In this document: positions 13,160 to 25,547 of the stretch, piece by piece | How the letters are laid out: every line of letters starts with the position of its first letter | How positions within the stretch are numbered: the first letter of the stretch is position 1 | Assembly (NCBI GenBank): GCA_003956705.1 | Contig: QZCP01000290.1 | Coordinates: 149,402-213,401 of the forward strand | Source of the DNA: Brevipalpus yothersi | Lineage: Eukaryota; Arthropoda; Arachnida; Trombidiformes; Tenuipalpidae | Reading direction: 5' to 3' | DNA: 64,000 nucleotides | Program-made: the position numbers and the translations under genes | Notes under the pieces: model-generated | Seen by the model: only the letters and a program-made list of their open reading frames with translations | Database searches by the model: none | Told to the model about the DNA's origin: nothing

Positions 13160-15340
13160 ATGTCACCAATTAAATATCTCACGATTATTCGACTTTCATC
13201 TACGATATCACGTCAACACTCCATGGTTAGAGTAGCTTCCTCCATGTCGCCGGTCACATCAGCAACCGGCTTGACGGCGTTCATTTTGCCTGGATCTCTT
13301 TCTTCGAACACAGTTAGATTCGCATCTACCATCAGACCAATGATTGATCATCGAGATTTTGAGTTGAAAAATGCTGATCTCACCAGCCTCACCATTTCTC
13401 CTGAGTTGAAGAATCGTTACTTCAGTTATAAACGACATTTTAAGAGTGAGTAGATATCTTGAATTTCTGTCCAGAAAGACAAATGAATTTTTTTTTTCTC
13501 GTTTTCTATTTAGATAAAATCAAAGAGAACAGAATCGATCCAAATGGAGTTTTTGCTAACAACGAAATTGATCTGTCCGAAATCAAAGTTTATGGTTTTG
13601 ATTATGATTACACGCTGGCAGTTTACAAAGAATCTCTCCATTATTTGATCTACAATCTGGGAAGAGATGAACTGATCAGCAAGTATAAAGTGAGCTTATT
13701 ACTTGGTCTATTCGCTGCCCACTACAACACTTATCCTCAAATTTTCAACTTTTTCTCTTTCCATAATGAAGTATCCTCAAGGAATTCTAGCTTTCAATTA
13801 CATACCAGATTTTGCGATCAGAGGCCTTCACTATGATATTGAGCATGTGAGTTTCTCTTTTATTCTTCAAACCTATTGAATTGAGAGTGAATGAAATTTC
13901 TAATAACATTTCAATTGAAGGGGCTTCTCACAAAGATTGATTCATTCCATCAAATCCAATTGGGCTGCGTTTATCGAGGTTTTACAGCACTGTCTGATGA
14001 TGAGGTCAAGCAAGCCTATGGAGGAAACTACATATCACAATCTTTCATAAAACCAGAAGATGATCATCCAAAAATGAAGCAGCTCAATGATCTGTTTTCG
14101 GTGCCTGAAGTTTGTCTTCTTGCGAATGTCACTGAATATTTTATCAGAAACAAAATTCCTTATTGCCCGGAAATTCTTTTTTATGATGTTCAGGTCAGTA
14201 CTATACCATTTGAATAATGCTTCTTAGGCTTCATAGACAGTTTTTCCCATCAGACTGCTGTTCAAAGTATCCATCCTGTCATGCACAAAATGCTTGATGG
14301 TGATCGTATTGGTGACTATCTCGAAAAAAGACCTGAGATGATTGAATTCCTCCACAGATTGAGGGTGGCTAGAAAGAAGATGTTTTTGATCACCAACAGT
14401 CCTTATGATTTTGTGTAAGTGTTTTCTATGATTTATATTCGTTTTGCACACTAACCTTCCCTTTTATTCATAGTGACTGTGGAATGAAGTTTATGATTGG
14501 TGATGATTGGACAGACCTCTTCGACATCATTATCGTACGAGCAAGAAAGCCAAAGTTTTTCACTCAATCTCATAGGTATGTGTGTTGAAGCAGTCTTTAT
14601 TGGAGAAATTGTTCTAATAGATTTTGTTTTTTCTCTACCAGACCTTTCCGAAGCTATCAACCGGATACTGATTCCCACACTTGGGAGGAAGTCACTCGGT
14701 TTGACAAGGGAAAAGTCTACATGGAAGGGACTGTTAGGAAACTTTTGGAACTCACAGGGTGGCAAGGAAACAATATACTCTATTTCGGTGATCAAATTTA
14801 TGCGGATCTAGCAGACTTGACTCTTTTTCATGGATGGAGAACAGGAGCTGTTATCGGGGAGCTTGAGGTAAATAGCTACACTAACAACTACACACTACCT
14901 TTTATAGAGTTAAGAATTCCATGTGTTTTCCTTGTGAATTACAGAAAGAAATCAATATTCTCAATTCTGAGGAGTTTATCGAAGCCATCAGTGAACTTCA
15001 AGCGGTCCAACAGCTAATCGACGAGCGACAGAGAGATACATGTCTACTCAAATCGTCTATCCAGAATGAGGATGTTCTACATTACTTGTTCCGAGATCGC
15101 GAAGCTCTACGAATCAAATCCAAGGGCCTATTCAATCAACAGTTTGGTAGTATCTTCCGGACTCATCATAATCCTTCCTATTTTTCGAGACGTCTCTTCA
15201 GATACAGTGATATTTACATGTCACATATCACTAATTTGCTCAACTACTCTGTCAATCATATTTTCTGTCCTCGTCGAGGCTCACTACCTCATGAAAAGAT
15301 GTCTCCTGTCATCACTGTTCGAGAGCTCTCTTTTGCTTGA
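13160..15340 (+). CDS. NT5DC2/NT5DC3: NT5DC2/NT5DC3-type HAD 5'-nucleotidase domain protein
   Basis: Eight exons: 13160-13445, 13514-13689, 13772-13846, 13921-14193, 14254-14414, 14474-14575, 14642-14867, 14945-15340; 564 residues, all junctions in phase. It belongs to the cytosolic IMP-GMP 5'-nucleotidase-like HAD family. The HAD motif I nucleophile signature DYDYT starts at residue 125 (Asp125/Asp127). Motif II appears as FLITNSP, and the motif III/IV region as ILYFGDQIYADLADL with the acidic residues retained. FAIRGLHYDI and NPSYFSRRLFRYSDIYM match the NT5DC2/3 subgroup. The first 50 residues are Ser/Arg-rich with few acids, as in a mitochondrial presequence. In-vivo substrates of this subgroup are not well defined. 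It converges on mRpL16, whose stop lies 430 bases downstream. Confidence 0.92.
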
Positions 15341-15680
15341 CCAACTCTTCCGATGAAGCATCTCTTTTGAGATCAAAGCAGCTATTTATGATGAAAAATC
15401 TATTGAAGCTCATCTCTTTGCCATTTTTTTCAAAGAAAAAACGGATAGTATAGATGTTGTGATTTTGAGACCTGTATTTATCGTTCGAAAAAATCAGAAT
15501 TTTTGTTCATGAATGGACGGAGAAATCTCAAAAATTGCTATTGCTCAGATCAGTGGTAGCTCAACGTCAACTTTAGAAGCTCTGCAGGGCCACGAGAGGT
15601 TTGAGTTTCCTTTTGATATAGCTGATGTTCTAAATAGATTTGTACTGAAGATGATGGGGAAAACGCTTGTATAGTTTGCA

Positions 15681-15686
15681 AATAAA
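15681..15686 (+). terminator. Poly(A) signal AATAAA of the NT5DC gene
   Basis: A canonical AATAAA 340 bases after the NT5DC stop and 85 bases before the convergent mRpL16 stop. It is the only good hexamer I saw there. Confidence 0.45.
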
Positions 15687-15770
15687 GCAATAATGAACAC
15701 ACGATCGCCAAATGAAGATAAATTTTAGTTTCATTTAATGACCATAACTATTTAGAGAATACACTCTCTT

Positions 15771-16753
15771 CTAATATCTACCATACCAAAGATGATCTCT
15801 ATCTTCAATATACTGATGGCATCCAGCCAGATTATTTTTGATTGCATGTTCTAACGTGAGAGGATTCAGATTGTTTCTTTCTCTTTCCTCTTGCTCTCTC
15901 CTGTATTCATCGAAAAATCCTTGGTAAACTGGCATACAGTCTACTGGCATTTTAACTGATAAACCGGTTAAGATAGGCAAGATAAATTCAAATTCCATGA
16001 ATCCTCCTACTTCCAACAGAACTCGTCCAGCTTTGATTGGAGTAACGTAGTTGTAAATAGAACCCTTTCCTCCACCGAGTTTTTTACCTGCAGACTAAGA
16101 TAAGAAATTTTTTTAACAAAGTGAAATTTAGGTTTAGGTTAAGAAACATACCTTGCGAGTGACAGGCTTCCATGGTGGATCAATTCTCCATACTGCGAAC
16201 ATGGAATCTTCAATCAAACGACGATTTATACTGTCTCTTAACATTCTGATGTGGGTTGGAAAAAGTTGACCACCACAAAGGGCAATTAAACCATATTGTT
16301 TGTAAATTAATCTGTTGTGCACAGTCTCAGGACCTTTGAAATCATGAGGCCTTCTTTGAAGTTTCATTTCTGCCCTATTATTAGGCACTCTAGGAACAAT
16401 TTCCAGAGCGGGAAGAAGACGATGTTCTTTTGGAGGTAGAATCACATCTAAATAATATAGAAAAAATGATTAAATACATTAATCAAAAGCATCAGTCATA
16501 CTCACGATCATAGTTGACAGGTGGTAAAACTCGAGACTTTTTATCAATATAAAAGCTATGCACCAAACCAGTGGAACTCCTCTTAATTACAGAAAGGTTG
16601 GAAACTATCCAAATGTAATCAAAAGAAAAATAAATCATTGAAAATCAGCATCAAAAACAGCTCTCATTGATCAACACTTCAATTACACTAATCCAGACAC
16701 TTACCAATCAAATGTTCCTTTCCTGCACGACACAAACAATTTAATGCAGACAT
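15771..16753 (-). CDS. MRPL16: Mitochondrial large-subunit ribosomal protein L16
   Basis: Four exons on the minus strand: 16753-16705, 16604-16506, 16447-16152, 16094-15771; phases 1,1,0; 255 residues. It is the mitochondrial uL16 homologue, located near the peptidyl-transferase and tRNA sites of the mitoribosome. Signatures are YGLIALCGGQLFPTHIRMLR, FAVWRIDPPWKPVTRK and, across the last intron, KKLGGGKGS followed by YVTPIKAGRVLLEVGG, the universal L16 core. The final acceptor had to be placed at TTAG (16095-16096) rather than the nearby TGCAG to keep phase; this restores the Arg-Lys-x-x-Gly-Lys spacing seen in homologues. It is transcribed divergently from Rae1. Confidence 0.93.
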
Positions 16754-17045
16754 TTGGACTACCACAACAGTCAAATAAATAGTTCATACAAACTATTCAA
16801 TTGTCTAGTTGATCAAAAAATTAATTATTTACAATCAAATGAGAACATGTGGAAAAATGATGAAAATATTGAAAAAAACAAAGAGATTCTCATTTCTGCC
16901 ACCAACAGCGCAGCTAGTCAAGCAGCGAAAAATTCTTCCACAAAATAAACAGAAACACGCTTTCTGATTGGTTTTCTGTTGTTAATTTTGATTACAATTC
17001 AGTTGATTTGATTTGATCTTTTACCAAGTTGACATTATAATCAAA
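16754..17045. promoter_or_regulatory. Shared divergent promoter, mRpL16 / Rae1
   Basis: About 290 bases separate the two start codons on opposite strands, so both promoters must lie here unless first exons overlap. An inverted CCAAT box (ATTGG, 16968-16972, in CTGATTGGTT) sits 74 bases before the Rae1 ATG. No TATA box stands out. The short frame at 16754-16948 is not gene-like. Confidence 0.5.
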
Positions 17046-18381
17046 ATGAGTTTCCCTTCCTTCGGTGGACAACAACCATCACTGTTTGGCAGTACACAAC
17101 AGCCAACCACTGCTTTCGGTGGTGGATTTGGTCAAACTACAGGCATTATGGGTGCTCAAAGCCATAATCCAATGAAAGACAGTGAAGTTCCATCTCCACC
17201 CGAAGATTCTATCTCTGCTTTGGTATTTAGCCCTCCTGCTTTGATGCAAAATTTTCTTGTGGCCGGTAGTTGGGATGGACAAGTGAGATGCTGGGAAGTC
17301 CAACCATCATCCAACACAATGCCTGGTGCAATTCCTACTTCCTGGAATGTGACACCCAAAGCATCACAAAGCCATTCGTCACCAGTTCTCGATGCGGCGT
17401 GGAGTGATGTGAGTTGCTTTGTTAACTTTTACCATTTTTCTCTGATTTAATTTGACTTACCGTTTCTCTTCATCATGTAGGATGGAACCAAAGTTTTCAC
17501 CGCTTCTTGTGACAAAACGGTGAAGATGTGGGATTTAGGCTCAAGTCAATTTTTACAAGTTGCTCAACACCAGGAACCTGTACGCACTGTACACTATATC
17601 CAGGCTCCCAACTATTCATGCATCATGACGGGAAGTTGGGATAAAACTCTCAAAGTAAGTCAATTTTATCCATGATTGTCTTTTTGAGTATCGTAACCTG
17701 AAATGATTCAATTATTCGATAACTTTCTCATATCTATCTCAGTTCTGGGACTTGCGAACTCAGCAGCCAATAATGGACATAACTCTTCCTGAGAGGGTCT
17801 ATTGTGCTGATGTGCGTTATCCTATGGCAGTTGTTGGGCTTGCTGGACGTGGAATTATTGTGTATCAGTTGGCTTCACAACCTCAAGAAGTGAAAAAACT
17901 GGAATCGCCTCTCAAATTTCAAAATCGCTGTATCTCAATCTTCCATGACAAGCTTCAAGTTCCCTGTGGATTTGCTTTGGGTAGTGTGGAAGGAAGAGTT
18001 GCTATTCAGTATATCAACCCTACAAACCCAAAAGAGAACTTCACATTCAAGTGTCATCGATCTAATGGAACTAATAATGGTTATCAGGATATTTTTGCCG
18101 TCAATGATATTGCTTTCCATCCTGGGCATGGAACTCTCTGCACCGTTGGCTCTGATGGTAAATTTTCTTTCTGGGATAAAGATGCGCGAACAAAACTCAA
18201 AACTTCCGAACAATTGGAGCATCCCATCACCCGGTGTAATTTCAGTGCAAAGGGAGAGATGATGGCTTATTCGGTCAGCTATGATTGGTCTAAAGGCCAT
18301 GAATTTCATAATCCACAAAAGAAAAATTATATTTTCATAAACGCATGCCACGAGGGTCTCAAGCCAAGGAACAAAACTTAG
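17046..18381 (+). CDS. RAE1: Rae1/Gle2 mRNA export and mitotic checkpoint WD40 protein
   Basis: Three exons: 17046-17408, 17481-17654, 17743-18381; both introns phase 0; 391 residues. Rae1 binds the GLEBS motif of Nup98 at the nuclear pore and acts in mRNA export and spindle assembly. The N-terminus has the short Gly/Phe/Gln-rich segment of the family (SFGG, FGGGFGQ). It is followed by PPEDSISALVFSP and seven-bladed WD40 repeats: GSWDGQVRCWEV, SCDKTVKMWDL, GSWDKTLKFWDLR and GSDGKFSFWDKDARTKLK. VNDIAFHPGHGT and the C-terminal YDWSKGHE are Rae1 hallmarks. Neither domain order nor length is unusual. Confidence 0.96.
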
Positions 18382-19073
18382 TATACTGGCTAATTTTTGA
18401 TTTTCCATTTTCCATCAAATGTAAATTACTTGATCTCAAGTCATTTTGTTACTCCTCTGAATAATCTGCGACATTTCCTACTCTTTCTCTCTTTTTTTCT
18501 CTCTCAAATATCCATTATAGGAGTAATCAAAAATTATCACACATGACTTTTCTAAGTAATTCATTTATTCATTTATCGTTGCCTAATCGCATCTCTCGCT
18601 TGTCACAGCAATCTAAACTCAAGCCAGAAGCGAAATATATCTACTTGAATAATCACCTGATATCTACCGAAATCAAATCAAATCAAATCTCAAACAACTC
18701 GTCATCTTTCATTTCTCGCATCCTAATCATCCAGTATTCGTGAATGATTGTCCAAATTAGTTGGCCAATTCTTGAGCCATTGAATGGGGAATACTGTCGA
18801 ACCATGGCCTTGATTGTTTCGTTCATGTTATAACGGTGGTTGTGCAGCGGAATTGCTGTATTAGTAACTCGCGAATGGATCCACAGTGGCGCTCATCGTT
18901 GTTGTCCCTAAAATCTTGTCACATGAATCCTTGTGAATTAAAATCAGTGGATTAAATTAATCCACACCTTTGATTGTGGATGATTGTGTGAAAGAATGAA
19001 TTTTTTTGGGTGAACTTGTGTGAAAACCTTCTCAATTTTTTGTGGTGCTCATCACCCTGTGGTGCAATTTAAC
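18382..19073. other. Intergenic region, Rae1 to CLEC16A
   Basis: No gene. The frame at 18543-18743 is composition-driven. The stretch 18770-18960 likely holds the CLEC16A promoter/5' UTR, but I see no clear TATA box. Confidence 0.5.
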
Positions 19074-22000
19074 ATGTTTAAGGGTAAGGGTTGGTTTGGT
19101 TGGACAAATTCAAAACCAAAGAATCTTCATTCAATTGAACAACTCAAGTAAGTGTGACATTTCGATTTCGAATTGGTACATGTTCGGTAATCGAATTTTT
19201 ACTTCCATTTTCAGATATTTGTACAATGTTATGTCTAGGAATCAGACGGTGACTGAGTCCAACAAAACACTCCTTGTTGAAACTTTGCGAAGTATATCGG
19301 AAATACTTATTTGGGGAGACCAGAATGACAGTTCAGTGTTTGATTTCTTCTTGGAAAAAAATATGCTCTCATTCTTCCTCAAGATCATGGCTCAGAAGTG
19401 TGGTAGCTACGTGTGTGTTCAACTGCTCCAAACCCTGAATATTTTGTTTGAAAATATTCGAAATGAGACCTCTATTTGTAAGTTATTTCCATCATAATTA
19501 TTGATCATTAGTCATTAGTCATTAGTCATTGATCATTGTTCTCATTCACAATTTTTCCTATTCTCTTATTCTCTAAGATTATCTTCTGTCCAACAATCAT
19601 GTAAATTCGATCATCGTTCATAAGTTCGACTTCTCCGATGAGGAGGTGATGGCATATTATATCTCATTTTTAAAAACCTTGTCCCTCAAACTGAGCACGC
19701 ACACGATTCACTTTTTCTTCAATGAAGCCACCAATGATTTTCCCTTATACACTGAAGCCATCAAATTCTTTAATCATTCCGAAAAAATGGTCCGAATTGC
19801 TGTAAGAACCATTACACTCAATGTCTTCAAAGGTAAGTTCATATACAGCTCTTTTCAGAAAGTCTGTCGCAAACATTGGAGATAAGGTAGCTTCGGCTAG
19901 TGTTCTTATCGCCAATGTTTGCGACAGACTTTCTGAAAAGAGCTGTTCATGTATCCGGGATCTCTTAGAACTAACACTATTCATTCTTCAATCCAGTTGA
20001 AGAGAAATCCATGTTGAAGTTTGTCACTGATCGTACAGCTGCTCCTTACTTTTCCAATTTGGTTTGGTTTATTGGCAATCATGTTCTTGAAATCAATTCA
20101 TGTTTCCAAAAACCGATAAAAGAGTTAGTATGCTAATATTTCTCTTGTAAGTGCTCATAAATCATAATAATTTCTTCTCTTTCAGTCAACAAATGCTAAT
20201 AAAACTGGGAGACTTAGTGGCTGAGCACTTGGATCATCTTCACTACCTTAACGATATTCTACTACTTCGGATTGATGATTTGAATCGAATTCTCACCGAC
20301 CATCTCTTGAATCGTTTACTCATTCCTCTTTACATTTTTTCATTGATTGTTCCATCATCGAATGAAACTTCCTCCAGCCGTCCTAGGATTGCGCAGATTG
20401 TTTCGCTCTTCCTCCTCTCTCAAGTTCTTCTCATCATCTCCTATGAATCTTTAGTCCAAAACCTAGTCGAAATTTTCCTTCATGGTCGAATGTCAATCTT
20501 TGAGAAACCCGAGTTTGTTGCACCTCCTGAAACACTCGAAGAATCATTAGTTCAAGCCGCTAAACTCAGTAATAGTCCAGGAAACGGGAGTCCCAAGAAA
20601 ACTCAAGAAGTGCAAAAAGACATCTCTTCCAGTGAGAAAGAAAATCGTAGTGGCTCTATCCACCAAGGACAAGAGGTGCTTGAGGAAACTGTTATCGATA
20701 TCCCACAGAAATCATCAGATTTACCGGAAATCAAAGTGAATGATGCTTCCATGACTGATGAAGAAAAAGCTGCTGTCGTTTTCACCTCCAAAAAGGCTCC
20801 AGAAGATGACAATAGACCATTTTTGAATGCCTTAATTTCATCTCTTGACTGTGGTAGTCAATATGATGATCACTCAGCCATCTTCACTTTGTGCCTTATC
20901 TATGCCATGGTTCATAACAAAGGTATTTCCTCAGTATCTATGTCTTGAATATACTTAACTAACATTGATTTCGATTTTTCCAGGTGTTAAAGAATCCCTT
21001 CTTTACGATCTTATCATTCCAAATCCATTATCTCCAGACACACTTGACAATAATATGGAAAATTCAAAATTGATCGATTCTCTTATCTCCATAATGCATC
21101 TTTGTTGTCTCTACAGTAAGTCGATAATCCAGCATCGTATGATTTGACCCCACAATAACTATTCTTCATCCTCATCTAGACAGTAGAATTCGTTTGATCA
21201 CATTGGAGATGAGTATTCTTCTCCTGAAACGACTAGCTATTTTGGATGGAAAGAGCATTCTTCCAGATGCCCAGTTTGCATCCATCGAGCAGGCAATTGA
21301 AGAAGCTGCTCTTGTTCTTCGAAATTTTTTCAAGAGTGAAGAAGAAGATCTATTCCTCGATATGTTTGAAGATGAAAGTCTCGAGATGCAAAAAAGACGC
21401 CTCAATGTGGAATTCCTCATGATGAATGCCAATTTACTTCTTCCACCCTCTCAATTGAGCATGTTACTGATGAATGGGTTGGAACTCACCCAAAGATTAC
21501 CGTGTGCTGATGTAGAACGAACAAGATATGTGAGTTAATCAGCAAATCACTCAACTAATCTTCTTGCTAACCGATTTCTTGCTTCAATCTTACAGGCGAT
21601 CAGAGTGTTCCTGCTTCTTCGTCAACTATCAATGTTTTTGCGTGGAATAGATTCATTCCCATATTTACCGAGCAACGATCTCAACATAAAGCTCGAGCAG
21701 TCGCTGGACCTGAGTAAGTTTCCAAGTAATTCAGAAATTTCATGTACCGATTCGAAAACTCAATTTTTCCTCTCTTTCTTTCATTACACTTTAAAGATAA
21801 TAGCGATTTGATTTCGTGCGCTGTTCTTGTCAAGGATCAACCCAAGGTGAGGAGGTTCATGGTCATTGACTCTCACCACTTGATCTTGATCGAGCCAGAT
21901 TTAAGGAAAATTGGATGGGGAATTGTCAAGTTTGTTGCCCCTTTGCAAGATGTCGAAATAAATGCTGATAAGGATGACTCAAGATCTCTCATATTGAACA

Positions 22001-22539
22001 TTCGCCAATCCAGTGGTCAAACGGCTTCCAAAAGGCCTATAATGACAATAAGGTTTATTTTCGATGATCATATCAGATGTATGGCGGCCAAACAACGCTT
22101 AACGAAAGGTCGTCAAAAAGCTCGTCAACGCAAGATGGTTCAGATTGCGAAGCTGATTGATCTACATCCTAACATTGATATGAGCATTTCCAAAAAGCCT
22201 CCATCAACTCCGAATCGTTCCTTCATAAGGAACGAGTCACATGGAGACTGTTTGAGGCGACATTCTCATGGAAGTCATGTCTCTGGGGGACATCGACCTC
22301 TCAAAAGAGGTTCATTAGTGCCTGGATCTGCAGTGTCCGATAATTCGGACACTGCTAATCACACCGAGGCTGTATCCAAAAGTAGGGATTCATCTCGTGC
22401 TCAAAGTAGCTCTTTTGAATCGAGTGAAGAAATTCAAATGGAAGATTTGAGTCCCAGATCTTCCCGTCGAATGTCAAAGTCAAAGAGTCGTGGTCGATCT
22501 GCTACCAAAAAGAATGTTCATGAAGTAGAGCTGGTCTGA
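19074..22539 (+). CDS. CLEC16A: CLEC16A / Ema endosomal-autophagy protein
   Basis: Nine exons: 19074-19147, 19215-19477, 19578-19832, 19997-20123, 20186-20922, 20984-21115, 21180-21529, 21596-21713, 21797-22539; 932 residues. CLEC16A/Ema works on late endosomes and in mitophagy/autophagy, with Vps16A and the E3 ligase Nrdp1. The N-terminal FPL domain is strongly conserved: HSIEQLKYLYNV, EILIWGDQNDSSVFDFFLEK, NSIIVHKFDFSDEEVMAYY and AIKFFNHSEKMVRIAVRT, then LVAEHLDHLHYLNDIL. A disordered acidic/Lys segment follows (about residues 490-590). The C-terminal half keeps LFLDMFEDES, LPCADVERTR, GWGIVKF and DHIRCMAAKQRLTKGR, and ends in a Ser/Arg-rich tail. Intron 4 uses the less common donor GTTAGT at 20124, required by phase. 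Introns 2 and 3 contain odd repeats, listed separately. Confidence 0.95.
19503..19540 (+). repeat. Short tandem repeat, unit ATTAGTC
   Basis: Three direct copies of a 7-base unit flanked by ATTGATC variants, in CLEC16A intron 2. Confidence 0.85.
19845..19946 (+). repeat. Perfect 35-bp inverted repeat with CTTCGG loop
   Basis: Bases 19845-19879 are the exact reverse complement of 19912-19946 (35 of 35). After one A/G mismatch (19880/19911) six more pairs form (GATAAG 19881-19886 with CTTATC 19905-19910). The apex contains TAGC-TTCG-GCTA (19888-19899), a four-base stem closed by the extra-stable cUUCGg tetraloop. The whole lies in CLEC16A intron 3 (19833-19996, 164 bases), 12 bases after the donor. 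It could be a foldback element, a structured intronic RNA or a small-RNA precursor. Confidence 0.9.
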
Positions 22540-23121
22540 TATCTACACACCTCTACTCTAACAGGTCTGTTCATCAACTATTTAAGTGCAACGTGTAAAT
22601 GAATTGTTATCCGACAAGTAAAAATGTCGGAATTGTTTATAATACTTTTTAGAAAATGCCAATTCAATGATGTAAATGTACGAAAAGATTAGATTTTTGT
22701 GAAAAAATTTGATCACCAAACGACGGAAATAATCGATTGAGTAAAAAAAATTCGTAATTGGGTAGAAATGCAATACATACACCTGTTTCTCTCTCTCTCA
22801 ATCAATCGATCGATCACAATTCATGTTTATGTTTTCGTGCACTCATTAGACTGTGAAATTTTCCATTTTAATCATTCAGATCTCCAGCCATATTCACGAA
22901 TGTTTATATAGAGTTCAAAGGTTCTTACATGGAACATAATCATGATCAGAATATTCTGATATCAGAACTTTTGAATTCCGAAGAGAGAGATCGTCAAGCA
23001 GCCACCTAGTGTGGTAACTTTTGGATAGAATCTATCAGATACAGATTAGAAGAAGAAAACAATCACACAAGTATGTCCCGGATAAAGTGATTGTGGGTAC
23101 TTTGTTTACCAGGTGCCCGAT
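22540..23121. other. Intergenic region, CLEC16A to Pellino
   Basis: No gene seen. It holds the CLEC16A 3' UTR and the Pellino 5' region; the minus-strand frame at 22582-22782 is A/T-driven. Confidence 0.55.
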
Positions 23122-25547
23122 ATGAATTTTAAGAGTGATTTAAGTTCAATTAAAAATCCATCGGAAAATTTAAATGATCCCAATCGACAGCGCTCTCATC
23201 AGATTCACAATCATCATGATAACTTGACATCTGCTGAAGATATTTCATCCATTTATGGTGAACTAGTGATTCTTGGGTAAATGTTCACTTCCTTATTTTC
23301 ACCATTTATTAATTATTCCTCATCATTTTTGTATCATCTGTCCTATTCCCCTTTCTCTATCTAATTTGATCTGCTCGTGGTTTTGTGCTCAAAGAACCAG
23401 TGTTTTTGCCATCACTCCTGCAATTGACCCCCTTTTTGAATCCTCTCTTTTACATTGGATATACTTTCCTCCATTGCGACAGCTTTGATATGTGATATAA
23501 TCACAACTCTTAGTTAGAAATGATCCTAATCATGGATGGTCTCATATTTTTCATCTCCTTTTGCTCATCAGTTACAATGGATGTCTTCCACAAGGTGAAA
23601 AGGATCGTCGAAGAAGTAAATACGTCCTCACTCAGCGAGCTTGTCCAAATGGAATACGGAAGTCCAAACATTATGTGGTTAAGCAGCCCGAGCAAACTAG
23701 AGTAAGCAATTTGCGTCTCTTGATGATTATCATCTCTCACAATCGTCAGAACTTTGACAATATTCTCTCAGAGATACTCCATGATTTCAACCATCTGAAC
23801 GGGGTTTTCCATTTGTTCACAGGTCATCCAGGACAAAGGTCAACACTCTATATCGTACACATTATCTCGCACTCACACGGTGATTGTTGAGTACACAACT
23901 GATAATGAGACAGACATGTTCCAGGTTATTCTCTTTCTTATTGACATTACTAATGACTTGTGCATGTTAATCAACAAAATTGGCCACCTTTTTCTTCTCC
24001 AATCACTTATTGATTGTGCTCCCAGTAGAAATGCTCATATTTCTTCATTCTAATCCAAGACACACACACATACTAATATGGTTTACCTACTTTCTCATCC
24101 TGATTAGATTGGACGCTCTTCAGAGAGCCCGATAGATTTTGTCGTCTTAGATACGCCTTCACCTGATCGGGTTGATGATCATATAGCCCAACAAAGTACC
24201 ATATCTCGGTTTGCATGCCGCATACTAATCGAACGCAAACCTCCTTTCACTGCCAAAATATATGCGGCTGGATTTGATTCATCTAGAAATATATTTCTAG
24301 GAGAAAAGGCTACCAAATGGGAACATGATGGAGAGATGGATGGTTTGACCACCAATGGAGTGCTTATTATGCATCCTAGGGGCACATTTTGCGCCAACAG
24401 TGCGGTTTCAGATGAGCAGATACAGAGGTATTGTGTCTGGCGTGAGGTGTCTGTTTGTGGAGGCATATATGCTATTCGAGAAACACGATCTGCCTCCAGA
24501 AAAGGTGCAAAAATCAAGAGTGAAACGAATATTCTTCAGGATGGCACTCTAATTGATCTCTGTGGAGCTACTCTTATTTGGCGCTCAGCCGATGGATTGA
24601 AAAGATCACCAACAAAGAAGAGTTTGGAAGATATGATAGATGATTTGAATGCGGCTCGCCCTCAATGTCCAGTTGGATTGAATACCTTAGTCATCCCGCG
24701 TAAAAGTTCTTCTATAAACGCCAAAGAAAAACAGCCATATGTCTACTTAAACTGTGGACATGTACAGGGATTACATGAATGGGGCCAAAGTAAAAATTCG
24801 AATACTCGTACATGCCCGATGTGCTTGTCAACAACTCCAGTTGTGAAACTTTCCATGGGAATTGAGCCTTCTTTTTATGTCGAATGTTCTACTCCCACCT
24901 TCGCCTTCAATCCATGTGGTCATATGGCATCCGAGAAGACTGTGAGGTAAGATATTCTTTCAATCTCTCATCCGTCATCCTTTTTTGTCTAAGAGCTTTG
25001 ACGGTATTCTCTTAAATTCAAAAAGTCTAGCTCCTGAGCTTAAGCTAAACATGAGAATAACAGTTCATTTCCCTACATTTCAAGGATATTGATCTTAACG
25101 AAAGATTAAAATTGTCATATCAGATTGCATGCGTCTACTGATAGATCCTATTTATCAACAGATTCATTGAGCTAATTATAATGTTTCTCTTGAGTACTGA
25201 GTATTGATGAGTGCATTAATATTCTCAGCACTCAAAAAATGACAGTAATTTGTCATTTTTCTCTCAATTAATATCTAAGCGAATGACTTCTCTTGAGATA
25301 GTGTTGAACTATGATAAAAAGCTTTTACTGTTGTTATTTTGCATGCTTTTCGAGGCCTATGTGCGAGATATAGTTTCATTGAGTAAATTTTCTGAAAATT
25401 TTTGCGTTCTTCTCCCCAAGATTCTGGTCGTCTCTGGCAATACCCCATGGCACCAATGGCTTTCGTCCTATGTGTCCGTTTTGTGGAACCCCTCTGTCAG
25501 ATGAAAAGGGTTATGTGCGGTTAATCTTTCAAGATCATGTGGACTGA
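23122..25547 (+). CDS. PELI: Pellino E3 ubiquitin ligase
   Basis: Five exons: 23122-23276, 23572-23701, 23823-23924, 24108-24946, 25421-25547; phases 2,0,0,2; 450 residues. Pellino proteins attach K63/K48 ubiquitin to IRAK/Pelle in Toll signalling. The atypical FHA domain runs from YGELVILGYNG through the family core block containing SRFACRIL, ERKPPFTAKIYAAG and NIFLGEKA, and the MDGLTTNGVL motif. The C-terminal RING-like CHC2-CHC2 module is visible: RPQCPVG, YLNCGHVQG, TCPMC, FNPCGHMASEKT and, across the last intron, CPFCGTPLSDEKGYVRLIFQ. The N-terminal 47 residues before YGEL are polar, His/Asn-rich and not conserved. Confidence 0.96.
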
